Below, piece by piece: positions 1-9,557 of a stretch of DNA of 64,000 nt (position 1 is its first letter; each line of letters opens with the position of its first letter). The translations under genes and the position numbers were made by a program. The notes under the pieces were generated by a model. That model saw only the letters and a program-made list of their open reading frames with translations. It searched no databases and had not been told where the DNA came from. The DNA comes from Bacteroidia bacterium (GTDB lineage: Bacteria; Bacteroidota; Bacteroidia; J057; JADKCL01). Location: NCBI GenBank assembly GCA_020635905.1, contig JACJYV010000008.1:62001-126000 (forward strand). Reading direction: 5' to 3'.

Positions 1-1082
1 GTGGTGGGCTCAGTGATGCTGTTTACCTTGCGATTGGCATAGGTGCCGTAGAAGGTGGGGCCGATCATGTAGGGATAGGCGGAATTCCAGTTTTCATCCA
101 CGGTGGCAAAGTAGGCATACGTTCCATTGGGATATTCGGGCGTCACACAAAAGCGGCCGTTATGCTCGTCCAGATAGTCGTCCTGACCGTTGTGAGCCAC
201 CCATTCGTAATCCTCACGAAAATAACCCAGCCAGTAAGTACCGTTAACCGCAGGACCGTCCGCCACATCTGTGCCATCCGCCCAATGGGTACGCACGGTG
301 ATATTGCGCAGCTGGTAGCCAGATTTGATGCGGGAAATGCCCCCGGTTCCGTTGCTGTTTTTATACCCAAATCCACCGTAAACCGGGTAACCATCGTAGG
401 CATAGCCGATCAGGGGAGAATGGGAGGTGCTGTCAAGCATGTAAAGGCCATCTGCATCGTACAGGTTGCAAATGGTGGAAACCACATTCAGATCGAGTTT
501 GAAGGCAGAAGGATTCTGGTGATGGTGGTAATTGCCCTGGGCCGGGTGTCCTTTGGAGCAATCAAAACCTGCCCGTTCGGCTGGCACAGCATCGCGGTTC
601 CAGCTTTGGGTGGCCATAGGGCCTCCCGGACAGGGTGGGTTTCCAGGACCGCCGCACAATGCGTTGGTGGTGGTATTCCAGGCTACCCCATCCCGGTAAT
701 CAAACATGGCAACTCCGTTGATAAATACCCCGATATTTCCACCCACCGTAGGGCTGGGATTGCCCGTATTCGGCTGTGGACTCAGCGGAAGCTGAAAAAT
801 GGAGTTCTGATTGGTGGCAATGGAGGGATTTCCATCCAGAAAAGGTCCGGTCGGATAAGCTGGAATCCCGGTGGCAGTTACGTAAACGTAATTCGCAGAA
901 TATTCCACCTTCTGACAATTGACCAAAGTATTATTGGTGATCGCAGTGGAATTGCCGGAAACATAATAAGTCCCGGTTTGGGTGGTGTTTTGCAGCCAGG
1001 AAGTGATGGCAGGCGGGGTAATCTGGGCCTGGCTCAGTGCAAATGCGGCCAGCATGAAACCCATTATAAGTGCTCTTTTCAT
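1..1082 (-). CDS. Secreted YHYH-domain protein (3' end cut off by window)
   Basis: My own translation of the minus strand gives about 360 codons that stay open to the window edge, so the C-terminus is missing. Residues 1-20 form a typical signal peptide ending in SQAQ. The protein contains the hallmark of the YHYH family: YHHHQ at about residues 185-189 and the stretch HSPLIGYAYDGYPVYG at about 221-236, followed by a PEYPNGTYAYFAT segment. Family members are secreted proteins of unknown biochemical function, often in marine and soil bacteria. The start is the ATG at 1080-1082; an in-frame TAA lies 15 bases upstream. A T9SS tail may lie beyond the edge. Long open frames on the opposite strand here are shadows. 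Confidence 0.85.
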   Translation of the reverse strand, partial: MKRALIMGFMLAAFALSQAQITPPAITSWLQNTTQTGTYYVSGNSTAITNNTLVNCQKVEYSANYVYVTATGIPAYPTGPFLDGNPSIATNQNSIFQLPLSPQPNTGNPSPTVGGNIGVFINGVAMFDYRDGVAWNTTTNALCGGPGNPPCPGGPMATQSWNRDAVPAERAGFDCSKGHPAQGNYHHHQNPSAFKLDLNVVSTICNLYDADGLYMLDSTSHSPLIGYAYDGYPVYGGFGYKNSNGTGGISRIKSGYQLRNITVRTHWADGTDVADGPAVNGTYWLGYFREDYEWVAHNGQDDYLDEHNGRFCVTPEYPNGTYAYFATVDENWNSAYPYMIGPTFYGTYANRKVNSITEPT

Positions 1083-1177
1083 TATAATAAGTGTTTATAA
1101 TGACTTAGAAGCCCTTTGCCGGAAATCCATGCGGGCCCGGAACGATTTTTTTTCAAAAAGTATGAAATAGGTTTCAC

Positions 1178-4100
1178 TTAGCGAATCAGAGTCACCGAAC
1201 CAGAGCGGGCCCCGATCTCAGTTTTTCCGGTAAAACGAAACTTACAGGTATAAACATAGACCCCTTCGGGTACGGGTTTGCTCTGAAAATCCCCGTTCCA
1301 GCCATAATACTGCTCATAAGAAGAGAAGATCAGTTTACCCCAGCGATCAAAAATAAGCAGCTCAAACTGGTCCACAGGATCCCCAATCGGGTAAAATGTT
1401 TCGTTATTTCCGTCGCCATTAGGGGTAAAGGCAGTCGGGAAGAACATATTGGGCGGACAATCGCGCACCACTTCCACGGTATCCGTCCGGGCAAAGCAGG
1501 TATTTGTTACGGTTACCCAATAGGTGCCGTCGTCATAAACAGGGAAATAATTTAGATTGGAACCATCCTGCCAGAGGTAGCTGAGGAATCCTTTACCCGG
1601 AGACAATCTGACCGCCCGGTCACATACCGAGGTATCCGGCCCCAGATTGGGGACGGGAGGCAGGGTCACCCCGATATTCATATTGTCTGAAACGGTGCCG
1701 CAGCGGTTGGAGCCCATGACCAGGTAATTGCCGGCCAGTCCGGCCCAGATGGTTTGGGTGGTGGAGCCATCGTTCCAAAGGTAAGTATCCGGGCTGGAGC
1801 CCGGGTCGAGCTGGATGCTGTCGCCTTCACAGATTTGCTGATCCGGCCCCAGATCCACGGTTGGCAGATAATCCAGCCCTAAAATCGAAATGGCATCCGA
1901 GCCCTGGCATTGATGATTATCCACCACCGTAACCGAGTAATTTCCGGCCTGATTGACAGAAATGGTCTGGGTGGATGCTCCTGTACTCCAACTGTAAGCC
2001 TGAAAACCTGGTCCCGGGTTGAGGGTCAGAGGCAGGTTGGCGCAGATCACGGTATCATTGCCCAGATTGATCACTGGCAGGGGGTAAAGGGCAACCAGTT
2101 GCATAGTATCACTTCCAATGCAGCCATTGGCGTTGGTGACGGTTACGTAGTAAGTACCCACCGCAGAAGCCTGAAAAGTCACTCCCGTGGAGCCATCCTG
2201 CCAAACCCGCGAGGTCCAGCCAGGTCCGGCACTCAGGGTAATGGAACTACCGTCGCAGATGCTGCGATCGGGTCCCAGATTGACCACGGCGGCGGGAAAG
2301 AGGCTCAGATTGGCGTTATCCGAACCCTGACAACCATTATTATCCGTCACCGTGACCGATACCTGTCCGGGGGTGGATGTGGTAATGGTTTGGGCAGTAG
2401 AATTATTTTGCCAGAGATAAGCCGCGTAGCCAGCCCCTGCGTTGAAAGTGGCGGTCAGGCCAGGGCAAATGGTCTGATCGGGTCCCAGATTGGGTACGGG
2501 CAGGGCATTGAGGGTCAAATTCAACTGATCCGAACCCTGACAGCCGTTATTATCCGTAACCGTGACTGAAATCTGTCCTGCGGTAGAGCCAGTGAAGGTT
2601 TGACCGGCGGAATTGTCCTGCCAAAGATAAGCCGCATAGCCAGGTCCTGCATCCACGGTGAGGCTGGCCCCGGTGCAAATGGCAGTATCGTTGCCCAGAT
2701 TGACCACGGGAAGCGCATTGAGGCTCAGGTTGATGGTGTCCGCACCCGAACATCCGTTATTATCAGTCACCGTGACATGGTATTGACCCGCAGTGGAGGT
2801 CAGGTAAAATTGTCCGTTGGAATTGTCCTGCCATTGATAAGCGGCAAATCCGGGTCCTCCATTGAAGGTGATGTTGGCCCCCGTGCAGATGGCCGTATCG
2901 TTGCCCAAATTGACCACAGGCAGGGCATTGATCCCCAGATTCAACTGATCTGATCCCTGGCAGCCGTTATTATCGGTCACCGTGACGGAAAGCTGCCCTG
3001 CGGTGGACGAAGTCAGGGTCTGCTGGGTGGTATTATTTTGCCAAAGATAGGAAGCGTATCCTGCCCCGGCATCCACCGTGAGACTGGCCCCGGCGCAGAT
3101 ATTGGTGTCGTTGCCCAGATTGACCACGGGCAGGGCATTGAGACTGAGATTCATGCCTGCAGTTCCCGTGCAGCCGTTATTATCGGTCACCGTGACCGAA
3201 TAGGCCCCTGCAGCAGAAGCTGACAGGGTCTGGGTTACAGCATTATTTTGCCAGAGATAACTGGCAAATCCGGCCCCGGGATCGAGGGTCAGGCTGCTGC
3301 CGCTGCAAATGGTGGTGTCGTTGCCGAGGGTAATCACGGGCGGGGTATTGACTGTGACCACCAGGCTGTCGTAGCGGCTGATGCCGCACTGGTCGATCAC
3401 CTGAATATTGTACTGGGTGGTGACCACAGGGTTGGCAATGGGCATTTGCACGGAAGTGCTGCTCAGGCCCGTGGCCGGGCTCCAGATGTAGGTGACCCCG
3501 CCGCCGCCGGCGTCGAGTTGCACGGCATTGCCGAGGCAAAGATTGGTGTCCACGGCAGGCGTGACGAAGGAGGCATAATCGAGGCAGAATTTCTGCTCGT
3601 TATTGGCGCCCCCCGTGGCCGCAGTAAATCCCCAATACACATTGGGATTATTATTGAAAATATTGGCCACTACGTTGCCTGTGTAGGTAAGGCGCAGGTT
3701 ACACTCCCAGTAGGCGTTGAAGGTCTGCGTGGTGGCATTCCAGGTAAAACGCACATCATGGTACTGGCAGTCCTCCACATCGGGCAGGCTGGCCAGCATG
3801 CCCACAGGCCCGGCCAGGGTATTGGCACCGCCGTGTGAAACCACCCCGTTGGTCTGGATGGCCATGTGGTCGTAAACGGGATCCGTGGCATTCTGCCATG
3901 TATCAAATTCCACCGCAAAAGAGGGATTGATCCCCAGATACCCCAATCCTCCTCCCGAACTACCAACTGAATTACTGACAGGCTGAAGCACAAAAGCTGC
4001 TCCGTCAGCGCCCCCGTTATTACAGCCCAAAAAGATTTGAAAGGAAAGGTCAAAATCCTGGTTCAGACTGATTTGCGTGTTCCAGAAAATAGAACCTGCC

Positions 4101-4243
4101 TGGGTACCGAGGTTGGGGGTCAGGGTAAAACAATCGGGACCTGTTTGAAAGGCAGAACCATTGATTTGGAACTGCGCAGGTAGATTTCCAGCAAAAAGCA
4201 AAAGCAAAAATGCAGCAAAGAGGGTAAGTCGAAATTTTTTCAT
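1178..4243 (-). CDS. Lectin-like, PKD-repeat surface protein with T9SS type B (gliding-associated) C-terminal domain
   Basis: A 1021-residue secreted protein. The ATG at 4241-4243 (MKKFRLTLF...) opens a clear signal peptide ending LPAQ; the frame can be extended ten codons upstream but those residues do not look like a signal. Residues of about 25-230 resemble an L-type (legume-like) lectin fold: SFAVEFDTWQN and a GADGAAFVLQP segment are typical. Then come nine repeats of about 65-70 residues, each starting LG(N/P)D..IC and containing YLWQ(D/N) and SVTVTDNNGC, i.e. Ig/PKD-like modules. The last ~85 residues (FFPTAFTPNGDGNNETFYP ... FDRWGKLIF ... GVYVYTCKF) are the gliding-motility-associated C-terminal domain, a type B T9SS signal. 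Likely exported through the outer membrane and held at the surface; ligand unknown. Confidence 0.9.
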   Translation of the reverse strand: MKKFRLTLFAAFLLLLFAGNLPAQFQINGSAFQTGPDCFTLTPNLGTQAGSIFWNTQISLNQDFDLSFQIFLGCNNGGADGAAFVLQPVSNSVGSSGGGLGYLGINPSFAVEFDTWQNATDPVYDHMAIQTNGVVSHGGANTLAGPVGMLASLPDVEDCQYHDVRFTWNATTQTFNAYWECNLRLTYTGNVVANIFNNNPNVYWGFTAATGGANNEQKFCLDYASFVTPAVDTNLCLGNAVQLDAGGGGVTYIWSPATGLSSTSVQMPIANPVVTTQYNIQVIDQCGISRYDSLVVTVNTPPVITLGNDTTICSGSSLTLDPGAGFASYLWQNNAVTQTLSASAAGAYSVTVTDNNGCTGTAGMNLSLNALPVVNLGNDTNICAGASLTVDAGAGYASYLWQNNTTQQTLTSSTAGQLSVTVTDNNGCQGSDQLNLGINALPVVNLGNDTAICTGANITFNGGPGFAAYQWQDNSNGQFYLTSTAGQYHVTVTDNNGCSGADTINLSLNALPVVNLGNDTAICTGASLTVDAGPGYAAYLWQDNSAGQTFTGSTAGQISVTVTDNNGCQGSDQLNLTLNALPVPNLGPDQTICPGLTATFNAGAGYAAYLWQNNSTAQTITTSTPGQVSVTVTDNNGCQGSDNANLSLFPAAVVNLGPDRSICDGSSITLSAGPGWTSRVWQDGSTGVTFQASAVGTYYVTVTNANGCIGSDTMQLVALYPLPVINLGNDTVICANLPLTLNPGPGFQAYSWSTGASTQTISVNQAGNYSVTVVDNHQCQGSDAISILGLDYLPTVDLGPDQQICEGDSIQLDPGSSPDTYLWNDGSTTQTIWAGLAGNYLVMGSNRCGTVSDNMNIGVTLPPVPNLGPDTSVCDRAVRLSPGKGFLSYLWQDGSNLNYFPVYDDGTYWVTVTNTCFARTDTVEVVRDCPPNMFFPTAFTPNGDGNNETFYPIGDPVDQFELLIFDRWGKLIFSSYEQYYGWNGDFQSKPVPEGVYVYTCKFRFTGKTEIGARSGSVTLIR
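1640..3380 (-). repeat. Tandem coding repeats of about 210 bp
   Basis: The nine PKD-like modules of the surface protein are visible at DNA level as a direct repeat of about 210 bases. A conserved 'cagccgttattatc...gtgac' core recurs near 2329, 2542, 2750, 2962 and 3172. The middle copies are nearly identical, which suggests recent duplication or gene conversion. Confidence 0.8.
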
Positions 4244-4475
4244 AGTCCAAAGCCCGGGTTCTGCCCTTTCCAATGCTTATTAAACCCGGCAGACCCAATT
4301 TACAGATAATAATTTGTACGAAAAAGAAATACGGTTTTCAGTTTTCGGTCCACAGTCAACTGGCCACGGTTTGAATGAGAATAGAGGAATATTCTGGTTG
4401 CAGGACTTCAGATTTTTATTCTATCCGAATTTTACGATATTGAAATTCTTCTTTCAGATACCAAAACTCAGTAAA

Positions 4476-5777
4476 ATGAAAAAACTCCTCTGGTTTTACC
4501 TGATAGGCATGTTCAATTTTGGATTTGGCCAAAGCAATAATTTCTCTTTGTTCTTCGACGGTTCAGATGACTATGTTTCAGCACCAAATCCCCTTAGTTC
4601 AGTCACTCAGCTATCCCTGGCCTGCTGGACTAAATTTGATTCTGCCGGCACCAATGGCAATCTGATTGGAGACTGGATGGGTGGGAATGGGAAGTATTTA
4701 CTCAGATATGACACCTATTTGGGCAACCACAGCATTGCAATCAACATTAGTGGAACAACTAATTCAGGGATGATTTCATTTCCTCTGACTCATTCAGATT
4801 TTGGAAAATGGATGTTCATCACTTTCACCTACGATGGCAGCAACATGAAATTATATCAGAATGCAGTCCTGAAAAGTAGTGCTGCAAGTAGTCTGGGCAA
4901 CATTGTGGCTGGCTCGCAAATAATTACCATGGGAACGGAAGAAAATTATAATTTCGGTCAATCACATCCCCAAAACCCTACCCTGAATGGCTTTTTGGAC
5001 GAGGTTTCTGTTTGGTCAGTTGCACTTTCAGATGCTGAAATTCTGGATGCCATGAATTGTTCGCTGCTTGGAAACGAAACAGGATTATTGGGTTTCTGGA
5101 ATTTTGAGGAAGGTTCAGGAACAACCACCAATGATCAAACCGCAAATGGAAATAATGGAACGCTTACAAATGGTCCTGTTTGGAGTATGGATGTGCCCGC
5201 ATCATCGTGTTGCACCCCTGCCCCAATCACTTCTCAACCGACAGACCAATCATTAAATGTGAGTGATACAGCCTATTTTTCCTTCACAGACATTTTAACT
5301 GGGGCTTCTTACAAATGGCAAATGGATGCTGGCACAGGATTTCAAAACCTGAGCAATGCCGGGCAATTTTCGGGGGCCTTTAGCCAAATCCTTCAGATTT
5401 CTAACCTTACCCTGGCCAATGATAATACCTTTTACCGTGGTATTGCCACTGAATCCAGTTCATGCAAAGACACCACAATCCAGGCCAAACTCACTGTCAG
5501 TGAAACCATTTCCCGTAACCCGAAAATGGAGGAATCTATTCAAATTTATCCTATCCCAAGCAGGGACATCCTCAAGATTTCCACCCCCCAGTATTTCTCA
5601 GGACAGGTTGAAATTTTGGACTTAACCGGAAAAAGCAGGGGAAAATTTCCTATTGAAGGAGGAAAACTTGCTTTAAATGGCCCTTTATTGGGCTTGTCAG
5701 GGATTTTGGTACTTGTGATTCGGGATAAAAGTGGAAAAATAATAACAAGAAAAAGGGTGGTTTTTGAAGGTCAATAA
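4476..5777 (+). CDS. Secreted LamG/ConA-like protein with T9SS type A sorting domain
   Basis: A 433-residue protein starting at the ATG at 4476 (MKKLLWFYLIGMFNFGFGQ), which gives a proper signal peptide; an upstream in-frame start at 4314 would add 54 residues with no signal character. About residues 22-225 form a LamG/concanavalin-like domain (FSLFFDGSDDYVSAP ... LLGFWNFEEGSGTT). An Ig-like segment follows after CCTPAP (about 245-345). The last ~75 residues (IYPIPSRDILKIS ... LTGKSRGKF) are a type A T9SS sorting domain. By eye the gene is richer in A and T than its neighbours, which may mean a different history. It points away from the lectin/PKD gene, with a 232-base divergent spacer. The carbohydrate or protein ligand cannot be told. 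Confidence 0.85.
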   Translation: MKKLLWFYLIGMFNFGFGQSNNFSLFFDGSDDYVSAPNPLSSVTQLSLACWTKFDSAGTNGNLIGDWMGGNGKYLLRYDTYLGNHSIAINISGTTNSGMISFPLTHSDFGKWMFITFTYDGSNMKLYQNAVLKSSAASSLGNIVAGSQIITMGTEENYNFGQSHPQNPTLNGFLDEVSVWSVALSDAEILDAMNCSLLGNETGLLGFWNFEEGSGTTTNDQTANGNNGTLTNGPVWSMDVPASSCCTPAPITSQPTDQSLNVSDTAYFSFTDILTGASYKWQMDAGTGFQNLSNAGQFSGAFSQILQISNLTLANDNTFYRGIATESSSCKDTTIQAKLTVSETISRNPKMEESIQIYPIPSRDILKISTPQYFSGQVEILDLTGKSRGKFPIEGGKLALNGPLLGLSGILVLVIRDKSGKIITRKRVVFEGQ

Positions 5778-5973
5778 TATTGTTCTAATTCCGCTTCCCC
5801 TGTCTTGTTTTTCGTTAAAGAGAAACCAACTTCAGGCAAATCAGTCTGATTATCCACCTTTGAGGCCAATGTTTTTAGAATTCGTTCTGAAGTTTTATTG
5901 CTCAAAGCTGATTGCGAATTGCTGATCCTTTCTTCTTCTTTGCATTTTAGTGTTTGCATCTCAATTCGTACGC

Positions 5974-7617
5974 ATGCTATTGAAAATTAACCCAACCCAA
6001 ACTCCAGCCTGGCAAAAGCTGACTGCACATTTCGAAGAAATGAAGTCGGTGGAAATGAAAGACCTTTTCGCCGCAGGACCCGATCGTTTCAGCAAATATT
6101 CGGTGAAATGGGAGGAGATTTTGTTTGATTACTCCAAAAACCTGATTTCGGCAAAAACCCTTGACCTTTTACTGGAACTGGCCGGGGAATGTGGCCTGCA
6201 AGCGGCCACGGAGGCCATGTTTACGGGGGAAAAGATCAACGAAACCGAGGGCAGGGCCGTGCTGCATACGGCGCTACGCAACTTTTCCGACCCGGTCCTT
6301 CAGGTGGACGGTGCGGATATTTTGGGTGACATCAGGCAGGTTTTGGGTCAAATGAAATCATTCTGCAACAAAATTCACGTGGGAGAATTGAGGGGATTTA
6401 CCGGAAAACGCCTCACCACCATGGTCAACATCGGGATTGGAGGCAGCGATCTGGGGCCGGTCATGGTGACTGAAGCCCTGCGGTCTTACTGGAAAGAAGG
6501 CATGCAAGCCCACTTTGTTTCCAATGTGGACGGCACCCACCTGGCCGAAACCCTGAAAAAGGTCAATCCCGAGGAAACTCTGTTTTTGATTGCCTCCAAA
6601 ACTTTCACCACCCAGGAGACCATGACCAACGCCCATACCGCACGGGAGTGGTTTTTGCAGGCAGCAAAGGATGAAAAACACATCGCCAGCCATTTTGTGG
6701 CCCTTTCCACCAATGCCACCGCGGTGACAAATTTTGGCATTGCCCCCGAAAATATGTTTGTTTTCTGGGATTGGGTGGGAGGACGATACAGCCTGTGGAG
6801 CGCAATTGGCCTTTCCATTGCCCTCACCATCGGGTACGAGCATTTCGAACAATTGCTGCGCGGCGCCCATGCCGCCGACCTTCATTTTCGCCACACTCCA
6901 CTGAATCAGAATATCCCGGTCCTGATGGCCCTGATTGGCATCTGGTACACTAGCTTCTTTGGAGCTCCTACGGAGGCAATTCTGCCTTACGACCAGTATT
7001 TGCACCGTTTTTCGGCCTATTTTCAGCAGGGAAACATGGAAAGCAACGGCAAACAGGTGGACCGCAACGGCCAGTCCGTGACCTACAAAACCGGCCCCAT
7101 CGTGTGGGGCGAACCGGGCACCAACGGGCAACATGCCTTTTACCAGTTGATCCACCAGGGCACCCACCTCATCCCCTGCGACTTCATTGCCCCCGCTCGC
7201 AGCCACAATCCTGTGGGTGAGCACCATGCCATTCTCATTTCCAACTTTCTGGCCCAAACGGAAGCCCTTATGAACGGCAAAACCGCGGCTGAAGTGGAAG
7301 CAGAATTACAATCCCTGACCCTGGAGGAGCGGACCAGGCTGTTGCCTTTCAAGGTTTTTGAGGGCAATCGACCCACCAATACCTTCCTCCTGAAGCAAAT
7401 TAACCCTTATTCCCTTGGACAACTGATCGCCCTTTACGAACACAAAATCTTTGTCCAGGGCATCATCTGGAACATTTTCAGCTTTGATCAATGGGGGGTG
7501 GAACTGGGTAAAAAGCTGGCAGGCCAGATCCTGAAAGAGCTCAAAGGCAGCCAGGAGACCGTTTCGCACGATTCGTCCACTTTGGGATTGATGGCGGCGT
7601 TTAAGGAGTGGAAATAG
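5974..7617 (+). CDS. pgi: Glucose-6-phosphate isomerase
   Basis: Interconverts glucose-6-phosphate and fructose-6-phosphate in the cytoplasm (glycolysis and gluconeogenesis). The 547 residues match the usual bacterial length of about 549. The N-terminus INPTQTPAW, the segment GEKINETEGRAVLH, the NIGIGGSDLGP phosphate-binding stretch, the GGRYSLWSAIGL signature, the catalytic Glu in NMESNGK, the His in GTNGQHAFYQLIHQGT and the Lys in FDQWGVELGKK are all present. The ATG at 5974 matches the family N-terminus; the frame opens eight codons earlier at 5950 but those do not align with the family. Monocistronic by context: the next gene is convergent. Confidence 0.97.
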   Translation: MLLKINPTQTPAWQKLTAHFEEMKSVEMKDLFAAGPDRFSKYSVKWEEILFDYSKNLISAKTLDLLLELAGECGLQAATEAMFTGEKINETEGRAVLHTALRNFSDPVLQVDGADILGDIRQVLGQMKSFCNKIHVGELRGFTGKRLTTMVNIGIGGSDLGPVMVTEALRSYWKEGMQAHFVSNVDGTHLAETLKKVNPEETLFLIASKTFTTQETMTNAHTAREWFLQAAKDEKHIASHFVALSTNATAVTNFGIAPENMFVFWDWVGGRYSLWSAIGLSIALTIGYEHFEQLLRGAHAADLHFRHTPLNQNIPVLMALIGIWYTSFFGAPTEAILPYDQYLHRFSAYFQQGNMESNGKQVDRNGQSVTYKTGPIVWGEPGTNGQHAFYQLIHQGTHLIPCDFIAPARSHNPVGEHHAILISNFLAQTEALMNGKTAAEVEAELQSLTLEERTRLLPFKVFEGNRPTNTFLLKQINPYSLGQLIALYEHKIFVQGIIWNIFSFDQWGVELGKKLAGQILKELKGSQETVSHDSSTLGLMAAFKEWK

Positions 7618-7682
7618 TTAACCCGTTTACAGTTTACAGTTTACAGTTCTGGATTGGATTGATTCCTGAACGCTTTCAGCGA

Positions 7683-9554
7683 TCAGGCCGTAATATCCGT
7701 TTTGTGGAGGAAAGAGCGGGTTTGCTGGCCCAGAAACACCCGGGAATAAATGCGGATTACGGCTATGCCGTTCACGATGAAAGTAATGGCGGTAAAAAAG
7801 GCCAGCAGAATCTGATTTTGGTGAATGTGGGTCAGAATCAGGTCCTCGCCAAAAAAGGTGGAGGTAATGGGAAAACCCGCCAGCCCCAGACAGGCCAGCA
7901 GGAAGACAAATCCGTACCAGCGGTAACGGACCACCAGACCGTTGAATTCATTCAGGCCGATCCTGCGTTCCTCCAGATTCCTGACCGAATACAGGCAATA
8001 ATAACCCAGCATGCCCGAAATTATCACCCCTCCCAGGTACACCAGGGCTTCTTTTTCGTCGAAATGGTCGTTGAAGGTAACAGCCAGATCAATGAAAAAA
8101 TGGGCCATCACGATAAGCAGCCAGGCCAATCGTTTATTGGACTTTTCGTTATATGCGCGGGCCACCATCAGCAGGGCAATGAAGGAGGTGAGCACAGCCA
8201 GATCGTTGCGAAAATCTAGAGTCAGGCCCGTTTCAAAGTAGGCGAAGCCAAATCCCAACAGGTAAAGGGGAATGAAAAACCACAACAGATTCCTGAAATT
8301 CAGAAAATCCAGGATGGCCCTCAGTTTTTTCAAAGGGAAGAAAAAAAGCAGGAAAACCAGGGATTCAAGCTTGAATTCCTTGAGTGAAAGCAGGTAGAAT
8401 GCCTGCCTGATCCTTTGTAAGGGGCCACTTTTTACCACCTTGCGAACGGGCACGAACGAGTAAAACTGCTCCCGGATCATGTAGGTCACCACGGAGGGTG
8501 AAATCAGCAATTGGTAGGTACGAAGCAGGGCGTTGCCGGCAAAATGGATCAGGGCCAGAATCTCAAATCCGGCCGCAATTTCCATGAAAATGATCCCAAT
8601 TTGAGCCGACGAACTATACGCCACCTGGCCTTTGATGGTGGACTGGACCCGGGCAATATTGGAAGTGACAGCGGCAGTCAGAAAACCCAGGACCGCAATC
8701 ACCCACCTGATGGAGGTCTGATGCTCCCAAAAGGGGAAGGTGCGCATGAGCAAAAAGGCCCCAATGTGCACAGAAAGAGACCCGTAAAAGATGGCGCTGG
8801 AGGGCGTGGGACCTTCCATCGCCCGAGGCAGCCAGGTTGAAAAAGGCAGTTGGGCTGACTTGGCCACCGCCGCCATTAGGATCAGAAGGGAAATGTAAAT
8901 GCCCGTGCTGTGCTGGGTTTGCAGGTGTTCGTGCACCAATTCCGCATTATGCAGCTTGAGAAAAGTCACATTTTCATGCCACAGATGGTGGCTCATCCAC
9001 ATGGCCAGCAAAATGCCCACATCGCCAATCCTGTAAATGGTAAACACCTTGAGAGCATTTCTGACCGGCAGGTAACGGGTGCGGTAAAAGGCAATCAGCA
9101 GGAAGGAAGAAAGCCCCAGAATCTCCCAACCAATGAACAGGGTTTCAAAATTTCCGGCCAGAATGGTGAGGTTAAATCCTGTATAAAAGAACAAAATGGT
9201 ATTGAAAAATCGTTTGTAACCGCTTTCCTTGTGCATGTAATAGCGGCTGTAAATGGTGACCAGGTAGGTAATGAAGCTGCCCGTCAACAGATAAAAAGCC
9301 GAAACCCTATCAAAATAAAAATCCAGAAAAAAATCAAACTGCGCTGACCTGTAAATGGAAACATCCCGCAGATCAAGGGCCGGGCTTTGCCTGATCGCCC
9401 AAAACACCACGAAGGCAACTGCAGTCAGCAGATTGAGTCCCACGGTCCAGAAAGCCACCTGGGAAAGGACTTTTTCCCGGCGGGCCGGCACCCCCAAACT
9501 GACCAGAAATCCGGTCAGGGGTAGTAACAGCAGGAGATGCAGAACGGCTTCCAT
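7683..9554 (-). CDS. dabB: DabB: NuoL-like membrane subunit of the DAB inorganic-carbon pump
   Basis: A 623-residue polytopic membrane protein of the proton-translocating NADH-quinone oxidoreductase subunit L/MrpA family. It shows the expected features: a GWEILGLSSFLLIAFY motif near residue 143, the lysine-bearing AKSAQLPFSTWLPRAMEGPTP segment, and many hydrophobic helices up to the C-terminus. Its gene starts three bases after the stop of the DUF2309/DabA gene, the diagnostic pairing of the DAB complex. In characterised DAB systems the B subunit couples ion flow to the zinc-bearing A subunit to drive one-way CO2 hydration and bicarbonate accumulation. Other Complex I genes are absent, so it is not part of a nuo operon. 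The role here is inferred from family and pairing. Confidence 0.88.
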   Translation of the reverse strand: MEAVLHLLLLLPLTGFLVSLGVPARREKVLSQVAFWTVGLNLLTAVAFVVFWAIRQSPALDLRDVSIYRSAQFDFFLDFYFDRVSAFYLLTGSFITYLVTIYSRYYMHKESGYKRFFNTILFFYTGFNLTILAGNFETLFIGWEILGLSSFLLIAFYRTRYLPVRNALKVFTIYRIGDVGILLAMWMSHHLWHENVTFLKLHNAELVHEHLQTQHSTGIYISLLILMAAVAKSAQLPFSTWLPRAMEGPTPSSAIFYGSLSVHIGAFLLMRTFPFWEHQTSIRWVIAVLGFLTAAVTSNIARVQSTIKGQVAYSSSAQIGIIFMEIAAGFEILALIHFAGNALLRTYQLLISPSVVTYMIREQFYSFVPVRKVVKSGPLQRIRQAFYLLSLKEFKLESLVFLLFFFPLKKLRAILDFLNFRNLLWFFIPLYLLGFGFAYFETGLTLDFRNDLAVLTSFIALLMVARAYNEKSNKRLAWLLIVMAHFFIDLAVTFNDHFDEKEALVYLGGVIISGMLGYYCLYSVRNLEERRIGLNEFNGLVVRYRWYGFVFLLACLGLAGFPITSTFFGEDLILTHIHQNQILLAFFTAITFIVNGIAVIRIYSRVFLGQQTRSFLHKTDITA

Positions 9555-9557
9555 GGG

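Noticed and set aside
162..1100. A 312-codon plus-strand open frame at the left edge
   Set aside because: Antisense of the YHYH protein, whose minus-strand translation has a signal peptide and family motifs.
5771..5959. A 62-codon minus-strand frame between the LamG gene and pgi
   Set aside because: No motif, no context; Lys/Glu/Ser-rich and overlapping the 3' end of the LamG gene.
6358..7257. A 299-codon minus-strand open frame
   Set aside because: Lies fully inside pgi on the opposite strand; pgi is unmistakable.
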